A stretch of DNA of 49,068 nt from Cyclobacterium xiamenense (GCF_009467825.1 NZ_WIOK01000037.1:1-49068); one strand, 5' to 3'. Positions 26,729-34,993 are shown, numbered from the stretch's first letter. The notes: generated by a model not told the origin, from the sequence alone. Numbers and translations are program-made.

Positions 26729-26736
26729 CAAAGGTA
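26729..26736 (-). promoter_or_regulatory. -7 box upstream of the thioredoxin gene
   Basis: TACCTTTG on the minus strand fits TAnnTTTG. The -33 half is weak: TTGG is found 20 bases upstream. A start near 26722 would leave about 20 bases before the ATG. It lies in the 86-base gap after the NTPase gene. Confidence 0.5.
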
Positions 26737-26787
26737 ACAACTATAGCTATCAAATTCCAATTGATTGTATCTATGAGTCATTGCGCC

Positions 26788-27357
26788 CTAGTAGAGCTTT
26801 TTGTGAACAAAGGGAATCAAGGCCAGCGTCACGGCCTGCTGGTAATATTCCAGGCGATTGACAACGCCGTTTGTCAGGATTCCCACGGCCCCGTTTCCTT
26901 GCTTGGAGTTGGTTCGCTGAAAAACCCGATCATCGGCTTCTCCCAGCTCCATGCCCTTGCGAATCAGGCTGGATATCGCTTCCGGCAAAAAAAAGGTAGC
27001 GGTCTTGGCTTTTCCGATTTGGCCGCTTGGGTCCAGGATCACCATCCAGGCAAAGGCCACCATCTGCTCTCCTACTTCATCTACCCCTCCTTCGATACCC
27101 ACCCAAAAATCGGCTTCTGGAAAGGCCTTTTTGGCTTCAAAGGCCCGGTTATAGGCCCCGGTATAGGTTTCTACCTCACCATGAGGCTGGTCGTTCACGC
27201 TGGAGTTAACGTTCAGCCCCTCCACAAGAAAGTAGTCTTCAAAAAGCGATTGAAATGCGTTTTCTGTGCTTTTGATTTTTACCGGATTTTTGCTACCTAC
27301 AATTACTAATCTCTGTTTTTTCTGTTCCTGGTAATTTCTTCGTTTCGGGAATGCCAT
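26788..27357 (-). CDS. Inosine/xanthosine triphosphatase (YjjX/DUF84 family)
   Basis: A 189-residue cytoplasmic house-cleaning enzyme that hydrolyses ITP/XTP so that deaminated purines are not built into nucleic acid. The family start VIVGSKNPVKIKSTENAFQ (near residue 18), the central FWVGIEGGV and the late QGNGAVGILTNGVVNR are all present. About 15 extra basic residues precede the first strand; a later start is not available as ATG. It follows yebC by 30 bases on the same strand and is likely co-transcribed with it. Confidence 0.9.
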   Translation of the reverse strand: MAFPKRRNYQEQKKQRLVIVGSKNPVKIKSTENAFQSLFEDYFLVEGLNVNSSVNDQPHGEVETYTGAYNRAFEAKKAFPEADFWVGIEGGVDEVGEQMVAFAWMVILDPSGQIGKAKTATFFLPEAISSLIRKGMELGEADDRVFQRTNSKQGNGAVGILTNGVVNRLEYYQQAVTLALIPFVHKKLY

Positions 27358-27387
27358 TGGGTAATTTAAAGTTGGAAATCGTTTGAT

Positions 27388-28095
27388 TTAGGCCATGTTG
27401 TGGTAGACCTGATTTACATCGTCGTCCTCTTCCATCCGCTCGATCATTTTGTTGATATCTTCTTCTTGTTCGGGGCTTATTTCGGTGGTAGACATGGGAA
27501 AGCGCTGCATGTCGGCGCTGATGACTTCGATACCTTTGTCTTCCAACGCTTTTTGCATGTTGCCGAAATCCTCAAAAGCGGTATAAACGAATATTTCACC
27601 TTCGTTTTCGTCGATATCTTCGAGTCCAAAATCAATCAACTCCAATTCCAACTCCTCCAGATCCCAATCGTCTTTGGGAAATCGGAATACCGCTTTTCGC
27701 TCAAACATAAAACTTACCGATCCAGTGGTGCCGAGCGAACCGCCCGCTTTGGTAAAGTAGTGTCGGATATTGGCCACCGTCCGGTTCAGGTTGTCGGTAG
27801 ACGTTTCGACAATAACGGCTATTCCGTGGGGGCCATAGCCTTCGTATACGATCTCTTCGTAGTCTTTCTCGTCCTTGTTGCTGGCGCGGGTAATCGCCGC
27901 CTCAATCCGATCCTTGGGCATGGAGGCGCCTTTGGCGTTTTGGATCACCGTCCGCAGCTTGGCATTGTTTGCCGGATCAGGACCACCCGCCTTCACGGCC
28001 ATCACGATCTCTTTTCCAAGGCGTGTAAACACCTTGGACATTTTACTCCATCGTTTGAATTTTCGCTCTTTTCTAAATTCAAATGCTCTTCCCAT
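27388..28095 (-). CDS. YebC/PmpR family protein
   Basis: The 235 residues begin MGRAFEFRKERKFKRWSKMS, the normal YebC N-terminus; the longer frame to 28185 adds 30 residues with no similarity, so the ATG at 28095 is right. Further signatures are GGPDPANNAKLRTVIQNAK and KDRIEAAI, then YEGYGPHGIAVIVE and the acidic C-terminal domain. The family was annotated as DNA-binding regulators; YebC-type proteins have more recently been linked to ribosome and proline-stretch translation. It heads the run yebC, NTPase, thioredoxin, DUF6952. Confidence 0.94.
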   Translation of the reverse strand: MGRAFEFRKERKFKRWSKMSKVFTRLGKEIVMAVKAGGPDPANNAKLRTVIQNAKGASMPKDRIEAAITRASNKDEKDYEEIVYEGYGPHGIAVIVETSTDNLNRTVANIRHYFTKAGGSLGTTGSVSFMFERKAVFRFPKDDWDLEELELELIDFGLEDIDENEGEIFVYTAFEDFGNMQKALEDKGIEVISADMQRFPMSTTEISPEQEEDINKMIERMEEDDDVNQVYHNMA

Positions 28096-28261
28096 ACACG
28101 TTATTTTTTCAGGTTTGTAAAAATAAATAAATTTTTCATTAGGCCTAGTACCGGGGTCAAACAAACCCAAACATATCTTTTGCACGCAACGCCCTTTTTC
28201 AACCCGAACCTTTCAAAATCCGTAACACCATAGTAGCCTGCCAACCCTAAATCCTGTACGT

Positions 28262-29584
28262 ATGGAGCAAATGCTTTCCAACCTTCCGCAATCCCCCCAT
28301 CCCCGAATCGTCATCGTAGGTGCCGGTTTTGCCGGCCTCAAACTCGCCAGAACCCTGCGCAAAAAAGCCTATCACGTAATCCTACTGGACAAAAACAATT
28401 ACCACCAGTTTCAGCCGCTTTTTTATCAGGTCGCCACGGCAGGGCTGGAACCCAGTGCCATTTCCTTTCCCTTGCGCAAAGTCTTCCACGATACCCCAAA
28501 TGTAACCTTTCGCATGGGAGGTGCCAAACGCATAGACCAGCAGCAAAACCGATTGTACACCGAAATCGGGTACATCGACTACGACTACCTGGTCTTAGCT
28601 ATGGGTGCCGATACCAATTATTTCGGAATGGAAAACATCATGAAAAACAGCATTCCGATGAAATCGGTGTCGGAAGCACTCTTTATCCGAAATAAGATCA
28701 TTTCCAACTACGAGCGGGCAATCACCATCGCCGATGAATCGAAAAGGAAAGCCCTGATGAATGTCGTGATCGTCGGGGGAGGACCTACCGGTGTGGAACT
28801 GGCAGGCGCCATGGCCGAACTGCGCAACAAAGTATTTCCGAAGGATTATCCACAGCTAAATTTCAAAAACATGAAGGTAGTGCTCGTAGAAGCGGGCGCA
28901 TCGCTGCTGGCCGGGATGAGCGCGGAATCCGGTGAAAAGGCCAAAACCTACCTGGAAAAGCTACAGGTGGAAGTATTGCTCCATACCGCCGTCGCCGATT
29001 ACGACGGGCTGAATGTAACCATCAATGGTGAAACCCGCTTTCAAACCCATACCCTGCTTTGGGCTGCTGGCATTGTGCCCAATCACATCGAAGGGATTCG
29101 GGAGGAACAAATCGCAAAAGGCGGGCGCCTGCTGGTCGACGCTTATAACCGCCTCCATTCCAGCGAAAACATCTTTGTTCTCGGAGATGGTTGCCTACAG
29201 CAAATGGAGGACTACCCCCGCGGCCATCCTCAGGTAGCACAGGTGGCCATACAGCAAGCCCGGAACCTGGGCGCAAACTTACTGGCCAAACTCCATCAGC
29301 AACCGGAAAAACCCTTTCGCTACAAAGACCTGGGAAGTATGGCCACCGTTGGTAGAAAACTGGCGGTGGTGGATTTGCCCTTTATTAAATTTCAGGGTCT
29401 GCTGGCCTGGCTGACCTGGCTATTTGTCCACCTCATGGCCATCGTAGGTGTAAAAAACCGCATTTTTATCTTTTTGGATTGGTCCTGGAACTACCTTTCC
29501 TTTGACCCCTCGCTGCGTTTGCTAATTAAACCCACCATTTCCAAGCCAGAAGACCGGGAAAAACTGACCTTGAAAAAAAATTAA
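28262..29584 (+). CDS. Type II NADH:quinone oxidoreductase (NDH-2)
   Basis: A 440-residue FAD-dependent enzyme that passes electrons from NADH to menaquinone at the inner face of the cytoplasmic membrane, without pumping protons. The FAD fold is GAGFAGL near residue 20, the NADH fold is VIVGGGPTGVELAGA near 175, and the quinone-site region includes FQPLFYQVATAGLEPSAI. The C-terminal hydrophobic stretch (about 378-415, LLAWLTWLFVHLMAIVG) fits membrane attachment. It diverges from yebC across a 166-base gap. Menaquinone methyltransferase (ubiE) lies 5 kb away, consistent with the quinone. Confidence 0.92.
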   Translation: MEQMLSNLPQSPHPRIVIVGAGFAGLKLARTLRKKAYHVILLDKNNYHQFQPLFYQVATAGLEPSAISFPLRKVFHDTPNVTFRMGGAKRIDQQQNRLYTEIGYIDYDYLVLAMGADTNYFGMENIMKNSIPMKSVSEALFIRNKIISNYERAITIADESKRKALMNVVIVGGGPTGVELAGAMAELRNKVFPKDYPQLNFKNMKVVLVEAGASLLAGMSAESGEKAKTYLEKLQVEVLLHTAVADYDGLNVTINGETRFQTHTLLWAAGIVPNHIEGIREEQIAKGGRLLVDAYNRLHSSENIFVLGDGCLQQMEDYPRGHPQVAQVAIQQARNLGANLLAKLHQQPEKPFRYKDLGSMATVGRKLAVVDLPFIKFQGLLAWLTWLFVHLMAIVGVKNRIFIFLDWSWNYLSFDPSLRLLIKPTISKPEDREKLTLKKN

Positions 29585-29686
29585 CTGCCGCATTTCCTGC
29601 ATTTTAACATTTCTTAACAAACGGCGCTTAAACTTCGGCGCCAGCCTTTGGTCTAATCCCTACAAACCAATTATTAAATACGTACC

Positions 29687-30097
29687 ATGAAAAAAATACT
29701 AATCATCGCCGTACTGGTAGGAGCTACCTTCGTACAGGCCCAGGCCCAACGACGCGGGAATCAAGAGGTCAATCCGGAACAACTCGCAGAAAAAATGACC
29801 GAACGAATGGCAGAAAAACTGGATCTATCCGAGGAACAAAAAGAGCAAGTCCATGCCCTGCACCTGGAAGAAGCCCAGAAAAGAAAAGCCATCTGGGAAG
29901 AGAGAAAGGGCGAAAGAGAGGCCATGAAGGCTGAAAGAGAGGCCTTTCAGGAAAAAATAGCAGCCGTTTTGACCCCAGAGCAAAAGGAGACCTGGGAATC
30001 AATGAAAGCAGAAAACCAGGAAAAAATGCAGGAGAGACGAAGGCGCTCCGGACCTGGCACCAGGGATCGACAGCGACCCGGGTCTTCCGGGATCTAA
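29687..30097 (+). CDS. Exported Spy/CpxP-like helical protein (DUF4890-type)
   Basis: The 136 residues comprise a signal peptide (1-20, ending QAQAQ) and a long charged helical region full of Glu, Lys, Arg and Met: MTERMAEKLDLSEEQKEQVH, then AAVLTPEQKETWESMKAE. The paired L(S/T)xEQ motifs are the mark of Spy/CpxP-type periplasmic proteins and of DUF4890. Such proteins act as chaperones or stress sensors at the envelope. A weak terminator follows 47 bases later. Confidence 0.85.
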   Translation: MKKILIIAVLVGATFVQAQAQRRGNQEVNPEQLAEKMTERMAEKLDLSEEQKEQVHALHLEEAQKRKAIWEERKGEREAMKAEREAFQEKIAAVLTPEQKETWESMKAENQEKMQERRRRSGPGTRDRQRPGSSGI

Positions 30098-30144
30098 CAC
30101 AAGACATTATCAGATTAATTTGGGTTTAATTAATGGATCAAAAG

Positions 30145-30171
30145 CGGCGGTCAGTGACCTCCGTTTTTTTT
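30145..30171 (+). terminator. Rho-independent terminator (imperfect stem)
   Basis: CGGCGGTC and GACCTCCG pair around AGT with one mismatch, followed by eight T residues. It ends the Spy-like transcript and lies just before the DUF2064 gene. Confidence 0.75.
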
Positions 30172-30210
30172 ATGCCGTTTACCGAATATGTCTTAATTTG
30201 GCAAAGATCC

Positions 30211-30810
30211 ATGAAAAAAGCAATCATCGTTTTTCAAAAATATCCGAAAGCCGGAACCGTGAAAACCCGTCTGGCCAAAACCATCGGTGCCGACAAAGCG
30301 GCGCGTTTGTATGCCTTTCTGGTCCGCCACACCCACCAACAACTCGCCGGGCTCGATGCAGCCATTTTTGTCTTTTACAAAGGTCCTTTTTCCCCGGAAG
30401 ACTATCCGGGAAAAAGGTATCGTTTTCAGCCGCAAGACTCCGGCGATCTCGGTACCAAAATGAAAATTTCCTTCCAACAGATTTTTTCCATGGGTTTCGA
30501 ACAGGCCCTGATTATAGGGACGGACTGTTTTGAGCTACAAACCAGGCACATGACCGAAGCCTTTGATTTGCTCCAAGACAAGGACCTGGTCCTGGGACCT
30601 GCGGTGGATGGTGGCTATTACCTCCTCGGCCTCCGCAAGCCCGCTGACCGCTTATTTGAGGATATCTCCTGGAGTACCTCCGCCGTATTGCACCAAACGC
30701 TGGAACGTGCCGAAACCGAAGGCCTGTCCGTCGCTTTTCTGGAAAAGCTTCGGGACGTAGACCGATACGAGGACTTGGGAGAGTTGAAGCAACTGCTCCC
30801 CGAGCTATAG
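30211..30810 (+). CDS. DUF2064/TIGR04282 glycosyltransferase-fold protein
   Basis: The 199 residues start MKKAIIVFQKYPKAGTVKTR, the standard start of this family, which has a nucleotide-diphospho-sugar transferase fold. The IGTDC motif (near 110) would hold the metal-binding acid, and LGPAVDGGYYLLGL (near 133) is its most conserved segment. The frame extends 78 bases further upstream, into the terminator hairpin, so the ATG at 30211 is preferred. Function is uncertain; relatives are described as rSAM/selenodomain-associated transferases, but no such partner is here. Confidence 0.9.
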   Translation: MKKAIIVFQKYPKAGTVKTRLAKTIGADKAARLYAFLVRHTHQQLAGLDAAIFVFYKGPFSPEDYPGKRYRFQPQDSGDLGTKMKISFQQIFSMGFEQALIIGTDCFELQTRHMTEAFDLLQDKDLVLGPAVDGGYYLLGLRKPADRLFEDISWSTSAVLHQTLERAETEGLSVAFLEKLRDVDRYEDLGELKQLLPEL

Positions 30811-30936
30811 AAAGCTGATCCTAACCAGTACCCCAGCGGGAACCTTAGACGAGGTACTGTTGGCTTCTTTACCATGCCGGATTCCGCCCGGGCTACGGGT
30901 ACCGCATAACCCCTCCTGTTGGGAAAAGAATGCCTA

Positions 30937-30981
30937 CAAAAAATGCCTGCCGCCAGTCGATCAAAACCAGCAACAGGCATT
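30937..30981 (-). terminator. Rho-independent terminator of the ThuA gene
   Basis: On the minus strand AATGCCTG (complement of 30974-30981) pairs with CAGGCATT (complement of 30942-30949), extended inward by G.T pairs, and is followed by a T run. It is 26 bases after the ThuA stop codon. Confidence 0.72.
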
Positions 30982-31006
30982 ATCTTGCCAACGAATATCC
31001 TGTGGA

Positions 31007-31768
31007 TTAAAACGGTTTACCCAGGGCTGCGTACCAAATGCCCCCATACAGGTGGTTTAGGAAATCCGCATCCTCAAACGCTTCTTCCACATGTCCGAGG
31101 CCGGTATAAAACACCCGTCCGCCGTCGTACTCGTGGTACCAGGAAATGGGGTGCACGGCGCCCATGCCCATTTTTTGTCCGTTTCGCTCGCCCACTTCGT
31201 AAGACGTTTCGTCCAATTGAACGAGAATATTGACGCTTTCATTAAAATTTTTAAATTCGTACCATTCGTCGGTGCGAAGCCATTTGTCGTTCAGGTGATA
31301 GGTGGCAGGATGATCCCTGTTTACCACCTTCATCCTTGCTGTCTGCTGCTGTGGATGGTGGTTAAATTGTCCACCGATCAACTTGGTATACCAGGGCCAT
31401 TCGTATTCGGTATCCGTGGCACTGTGTACACCTACCACCCCTTTGCCGCTTTGCACAAAACGCTCAAAAGCAGCTTTTTCTTCCGCGTTGAAAATGGTGC
31501 CCGTAGTACTCATCAGGATGATCACATCGTAACGCTCCAGGTTCTTATCGTTGATCAGGCTGGCGTCTTCGCTGGCGTACACCTGAAAGCGGTGCTTTTC
31601 TCCCAGTTTTTTGATGGCGGCGACTCCTTCGGGTATGGATTGGTGGCGAAATCCGGCGGTCTTGCTGATCACCAATGCGCGGAACTGCTGTGCCTGACTT
31701 AAAGCAGGCACGAAGAGTAAGGCCAACCCGAAGACCATAAAGCCCAGGGTTTTGAGTTTATTGTTCAT
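31007..31768 (-). CDS. Exported ThuA-domain protein
   Basis: A 253-residue protein with signal peptide (about 1-27) and a ThuA domain, a class I glutamine-amidotransferase-like fold named from trehalose utilisation. Conserved pieces are ALVISKTAGFRHQSIPEG, VIILMSTTGTIFNAEEKAAFERFV, GVVGVHSATDTEYEWPWY and the final GRVFYTGLGH. In Bacteroidota these proteins are plentiful and tied to glycoside breakdown, but the reaction is not established. The ATG at 31768 is preferred to one nine bases upstream. It sits 48 bases after the D-Ala-D-Ala dipeptidase gene, same strand. Confidence 0.9.
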   Translation of the reverse strand: MNNKLKTLGFMVFGLALLFVPALSQAQQFRALVISKTAGFRHQSIPEGVAAIKKLGEKHRFQVYASEDASLINDKNLERYDVIILMSTTGTIFNAEEKAAFERFVQSGKGVVGVHSATDTEYEWPWYTKLIGGQFNHHPQQQTARMKVVNRDHPATYHLNDKWLRTDEWYEFKNFNESVNILVQLDETSYEVGERNGQKMGMGAVHPISWYHEYDGGRVFYTGLGHVEEAFEDADFLNHLYGGIWYAALGKPF

Positions 31769-31816
31769 TGAATGCATGGATTTGGTAAGTTAAAATAAAG
31801 GACGATAATACAATTA

Positions 31817-32608
31817 TTATTTCACAATGTCGAATTTCTCCCCGGCAACTTTTCTACCAAAGGCGTTGAAATGCCACCACTCGGAGCCAATGCCCGTGAA
31901 TCCTCCCTTTTTCATGACATCCCTCAGTATTTGCCGATTCGCTACCTGCTCCGGACGTAGTTTGCCCTCCGCCAACATCTGCTCTTCCCTATCCGGATAG
32001 GCGGGATAGCCAAAGTAATCGTACCCGGTTCCCATGTCCAGCGGTTCCCCATTTTCCTTGCTGGCAAGGGTTAGGTCCACTGCCACCCCAAAATTATGCA
32101 GGCTTCCTTTTTTGGGGTCGGCTACGTACAGCGGTTTGATACTGTCCGGTTTGTCCAGCTCATCCCATAGGATTTGTTGCACCGATTGGGGCCGCACTGC
32201 ATCGTAGACCAAAAAAGTGAGTTCCGGATGGGTTTTGCTTAGCTCCAGGTAGGCCATTTTGAGCATCCCGGCGACTTCAGGCTGCATGTAGCAGCGGGTA
32301 AGAGATCCGTATACGTTTTTTCCAAAAAAATTATCGGTAGATGCGTACTTCAGGTCCACCCTCACTTCCGGAATGATTGCCTGCACATCCACCAAGCCCG
32401 CAGCAAGCAATCGTTTTTCCAGTGTGTCCGTTTCCTGCTCCGCTACTTGCACTTCTTCCTGCACTGAATCCGCCTTGGCAGGATCCACTGTTTTGCTCTC
32501 CGATACCGACCGGGGCAGGGGTACCGGCTCTCCCGTGGCTTGCTTTTCGGAAGGCGAACTACAGGCTACTGCCAGAAAAAACGCCCGTATCCAAACAGGT
32601 ATCCTCAC
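31817..32608 (-). CDS. D-Ala-D-Ala dipeptidase lipoprotein (M15D, VanX-like)
   Basis: The GTG start overlaps the SDR stop codon (GTGA, four bases), so translation is coupled. The lipobox FLAVAC gives a lipidated C16. A polar linker rich in Ser, Glu and Val (about 17-65) leads to the M15D domain: YGSLTRCY, VYDAVRPQSVQ, the zinc motif SLHNFGVAVD (His and Asp ligands) and EWWHF near the C-terminus (catalytic Glu and third ligand His). It would cleave D-Ala-D-Ala in the periplasm. With no VanR/S/H/A beside it, recycling of cell wall peptides is more likely than vancomycin resistance. Confidence 0.9.
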   Translation of the reverse strand: MRIPVWIRAFFLAVACSSPSEKQATGEPVPLPRSVSESKTVDPAKADSVQEEVQVAEQETDTLEKRLLAAGLVDVQAIIPEVRVDLKYASTDNFFGKNVYGSLTRCYMQPEVAGMLKMAYLELSKTHPELTFLVYDAVRPQSVQQILWDELDKPDSIKPLYVADPKKGSLHNFGVAVDLTLASKENGEPLDMGTGYDYFGYPAYPDREEQMLAEGKLRPEQVANRQILRDVMKKGGFTGIGSEWWHFNAFGRKVAGEKFDIVK

Positions 32609-33366
32609 GATTCTTTCTTGTGCAAAAGCGTCGTACTGGCTTGTGCAGTGGGTAATATAATCACGTCAGCCAAGACCACGTGTGGGGGCCGGGTTACCGC
32701 GTACCGCACCAGATCGGCTACGTCTTCCGCCTGCAAGGGATCAAACCCCTTGTAAACACCGGCTGCCCGATCATCGTCTCCCTTAAAACGGACCAAGGAA
32801 AATTCGGTGTCCACCAGGCCGGGATTGATCGCCATTACCTTGATGCCGTATGGATTCAGGTCCAGTCTCATGCCCTTGGTGATGGCATCCACTGCGTGTT
32901 TGGATCCGCAGTACACATTGCCTTTGGGGTAGACCTCCTTTCCTGCCGTAGAGCCGATGTTAATGACCTGACCGGCCTTTCGTTCCACCATTCCGGGGAG
33001 GATCTTTTTCGATACATACAGCAATCCTTTGACATTAATATCCATCATGGCGTCCCAGTCGTCAAGGCTCCCTTCCTGTATGGGATCCAAGCCGTGGGCG
33101 TTTCCGGCGTTGTTGATCAATACGTAAATGGACTGCCATTCCTCGGGTAGGGCGTCGATGGCTGCTGCCACGGCCTCCCGATCCCGGACATCAAAAACAA
33201 GAAAATGATACGGGGTTCCTTCGGGCAATTCGGCTTTCAACGCTTCCAGACGTTCTTTTCTTCGACCGCAACCGATGATGGCAAAGCCTTCTTCGGCCAG
33301 GTACCGGGCGCAGGCCCTACCGATGCCGGAAGTGGCTCCGGTGATACATGCAATCTTTTTTTCCAT
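32605..33366 (-). CDS. SDR-family NAD(P)-dependent oxidoreductase (YdfG-like)
   Basis: A 253-residue Rossmann-fold enzyme with TGATSGIG (near 8-15) for the cofactor, NNAG (near 91) and the catalytic Ser-x-Tyr-Lys set: S in NIGSTAG, Y and K in YCGSKHA. The basic residues after the second strand (GRRKERL) favour NADP. It is closest in feel to serine/3-hydroxy acid dehydrogenases such as YdfG. It is the first gene of a coupled pair with the dipeptidase (4-base overlap), a curious pairing unless D-serine or D-hydroxy acids are involved. Confidence 0.88.
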   Translation of the reverse strand: MEKKIACITGATSGIGRACARYLAEEGFAIIGCGRRKERLEALKAELPEGTPYHFLVFDVRDREAVAAAIDALPEEWQSIYVLINNAGNAHGLDPIQEGSLDDWDAMMDINVKGLLYVSKKILPGMVERKAGQVINIGSTAGKEVYPKGNVYCGSKHAVDAITKGMRLDLNPYGIKVMAINPGLVDTEFSLVRFKGDDDRAAGVYKGFDPLQAEDVADLVRYAVTRPPHVVLADVIILPTAQASTTLLHKKES

Positions 33367-33395
33367 GGGGAAATATAAAATTTTTCTGCCTGTAT

Positions 33396-33403
33396 CAAAA
33401 GTA
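33396..33403 (-). promoter_or_regulatory. -7 box upstream of the SDR gene
   Basis: TACTTTTG on the minus strand matches TAnnTTTG. No TTTG is found 19 bases further upstream. Transcription would start near 33388, about 22 bases before the ATG. Confidence 0.45.
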
Positions 33404-33427
33404 AAAAGCCAGTGAATGCCTCGCCTG

Positions 33428-34207
33428 TTATTGAAAATTCAGGTAAAGGGTGATGGATTTACGGCGGATATCCTGAATAGCACCCAGGATTCGATCGTCC
33501 GAATGGCCGGGCTGGTAGAGGTTCATTAACCCATGCGAAAAGCGGATTTCCGGAGAAAACTTAAAGTATTGAAAATACAGATCAAAACCCAGGCCCATTT
33601 CCACCGCCAAATCCCTACCCTTGAGCACGACTGGATCTTCGTTGGCTTCTTCCTGATTTTTGGTGCGGATTTGACCATTTAGCCCGCCCACAAAAAACAT
33701 CCGGGTATTGTTAAACCGCTCGGATTTGTACTTCAATAGCAGCGGAAATTCTACCAGGGTTTCCTCGGTCAGCAGCGGCACGGTGCTGAAGCCGGTTCCG
33801 TCCGGACTGCCGGTATTGTCGCTAAAAAGCTGTAGCTCTGTCCGGTACTCATAAAAACCCACCTTGGGGGTAAATAACACATTGACCTGATCGTGAATCC
33901 TGCCTGTAACCAAAAAGCCAAGGGCGAAACCGGGTGAAAAAACCGGCATGATGGCCCGCACATTGTGCAAGCCGGTTACAGTCGGGTCCATAAAATTATC
34001 GGAATACCTGATGCGGAGGCTGCTATTGTGGGCAGCCAGAAAAAATCCATAGGAAATGGCCTGATCGTCGCTTCCAGAGGCGTTAAAGATCATGTTTCTG
34101 TCCTGCGCCTGCGATGGATGCATTGGTCCCAGCAAGGAAATCAGGAATACAACGACTATTTGATACCTGTATAGATGGAACTGATGCCGAAGGTGAGGGT
34201 TTTGCAT
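33428..34207 (-). CDS. porT: PorT-family outer-membrane protein (type IX secretion)
   Basis: A 259-residue beta-barrel protein with a signal peptide (about 1-35, ending SQAQ) and an aromatic C-terminus (YLNFQ). The family call rests on barrel segments (FLAAHNSSLRIRYSD, GFALGFLVTGRI, FPLLLKYKSER, GLGFDLYFQYFKFSPEIRFS) and on position: ubiE-porT, beside engB, is a conserved order in Bacteroidota. PorT is needed for type IX secretion. Its start lies 52 bases inside ubiE in another frame; no later start codon gives a signal peptide. No cargo protein with a recognisable C-terminal T9SS domain was seen in the window. Confidence 0.85.
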   Translation of the reverse strand: MQNPHLRHQFHLYRYQIVVVFLISLLGPMHPSQAQDRNMIFNASGSDDQAISYGFFLAAHNSSLRIRYSDNFMDPTVTGLHNVRAIMPVFSPGFALGFLVTGRIHDQVNVLFTPKVGFYEYRTELQLFSDNTGSPDGTGFSTVPLLTEETLVEFPLLLKYKSERFNNTRMFFVGGLNGQIRTKNQEEANEDPVVLKGRDLAVEMGLGFDLYFQYFKFSPEIRFSHGLMNLYQPGHSDDRILGAIQDIRRKSITLYLNFQ

Positions 34208-34878
34208 TGCGTTTGTTTGAAGCCTACTTTTTCCAGAATGGCAAGAAAATCCCTTCCATCCGGAAATGCATTTACCGATTCGGGTAAATACGTGTAAGCC
34301 GAATGATCTTTCGATATGATTTTACCAATCTGGGGTAAAATATATTTAAAATAAAAGGAATAAGCTTGCTTCATCGGAAATTTTTTTGGTTTGGAAAACT
34401 CCAGGATCACCGTTTTTCCTCCCGGTTTCAAGACCCGGTACATGTCTGCGAGCCCTTTTTCCAAATTTTCAAAATTCCTGACACCAAAAGAAACGATGAC
34501 TGCATCAAAATTATTTTCCTGAAACAACAACTTTTCCGAGTCGCCCAGCTGCAGGTCGATCAGGTGTTCCAGCTTTCGTTGTTTCATTTTCTTTCGGCCT
34601 TCGGCCAACATGCCTTCCGAAATGTCGACCCCGATCACCTTATCTGGCTGAAGCGCAAGCGCCTCAATGGCAAAATCCCCCGTACCCGTAGCAATATCCA
34701 AAATGAACTTCGGGCGGTCTTTTTGAAGCATTTTGATCGCTTTTTTGCGCCAAATGATGTCGATGCCCAAACTTAACAGGTGATTCAGCAAATCGTACTT
34801 CTTGCTTATATTATTAAACATGCTGGCAACCTGCTCCTTTTTGCCTTCTTTTTTGTCTTTATACGGTACTACGGCCAT
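34156..34878 (-). CDS. ubiE: Demethylmenaquinone methyltransferase (UbiE/MenG)
   Basis: A 240-residue SAM-dependent methyltransferase that completes menaquinone synthesis. Motif I is LDIATGTGDFAIEA (near 59), the post-I acid is in VIGVDISEGML, and the family signatures YDLLNHLLSLGIDIIWR and LKPGGKTVILEFSKPK are present. It is intact and of normal length. The last 52 bases also encode the first residues of PorT. On the other side engB is transcribed divergently. Confidence 0.95.
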   Translation of the reverse strand: MAVVPYKDKKEGKKEQVASMFNNISKKYDLLNHLLSLGIDIIWRKKAIKMLQKDRPKFILDIATGTGDFAIEALALQPDKVIGVDISEGMLAEGRKKMKQRKLEHLIDLQLGDSEKLLFQENNFDAVIVSFGVRNFENLEKGLADMYRVLKPGGKTVILEFSKPKKFPMKQAYSFYFKYILPQIGKIISKDHSAYTYLPESVNAFPDGRDFLAILEKVGFKQTQCKTLTFGISSIYTGIK

Positions 34879-34946
34879 GGCTTCTTATTTCGGTACAATA
34901 TTACTAAGTAAACCCGAGCATCGGAAAATTGTTAATGAATTATTGG

Positions 34947-34979
34947 TTTGGAGGCCTTGCCCGAAATTGGTTACCTTTG
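34947..34979 (+). promoter_or_regulatory. Promoter of engB
   Basis: TTTG (34947-34950), 21 bases, then TACCTTTG (34972-34979): the Bacteroidota consensus with a spacer two bases too long. A start near 34986 leaves about eight bases before the ATG at 34994 and excludes the longer frame that opens at 34802. Confidence 0.65.
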
Positions 34980-34993
34980 TTGAAAAAAGAGCC

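Noticed and set aside
27400-28233. 277-codon plus-strand frame opposite yebC
   Set aside because: It is the exact antisense of an unmistakable YebC protein, and its product is rich in His, Phe and Arg runs typical of shadow frames.
31817-32608. Vancomycin-resistance VanX
   Set aside because: The enzyme family is right, but there is no vanH, vanA or regulator beside it, and it is a lipoprotein, which fits wall-peptide recycling rather than resistance.
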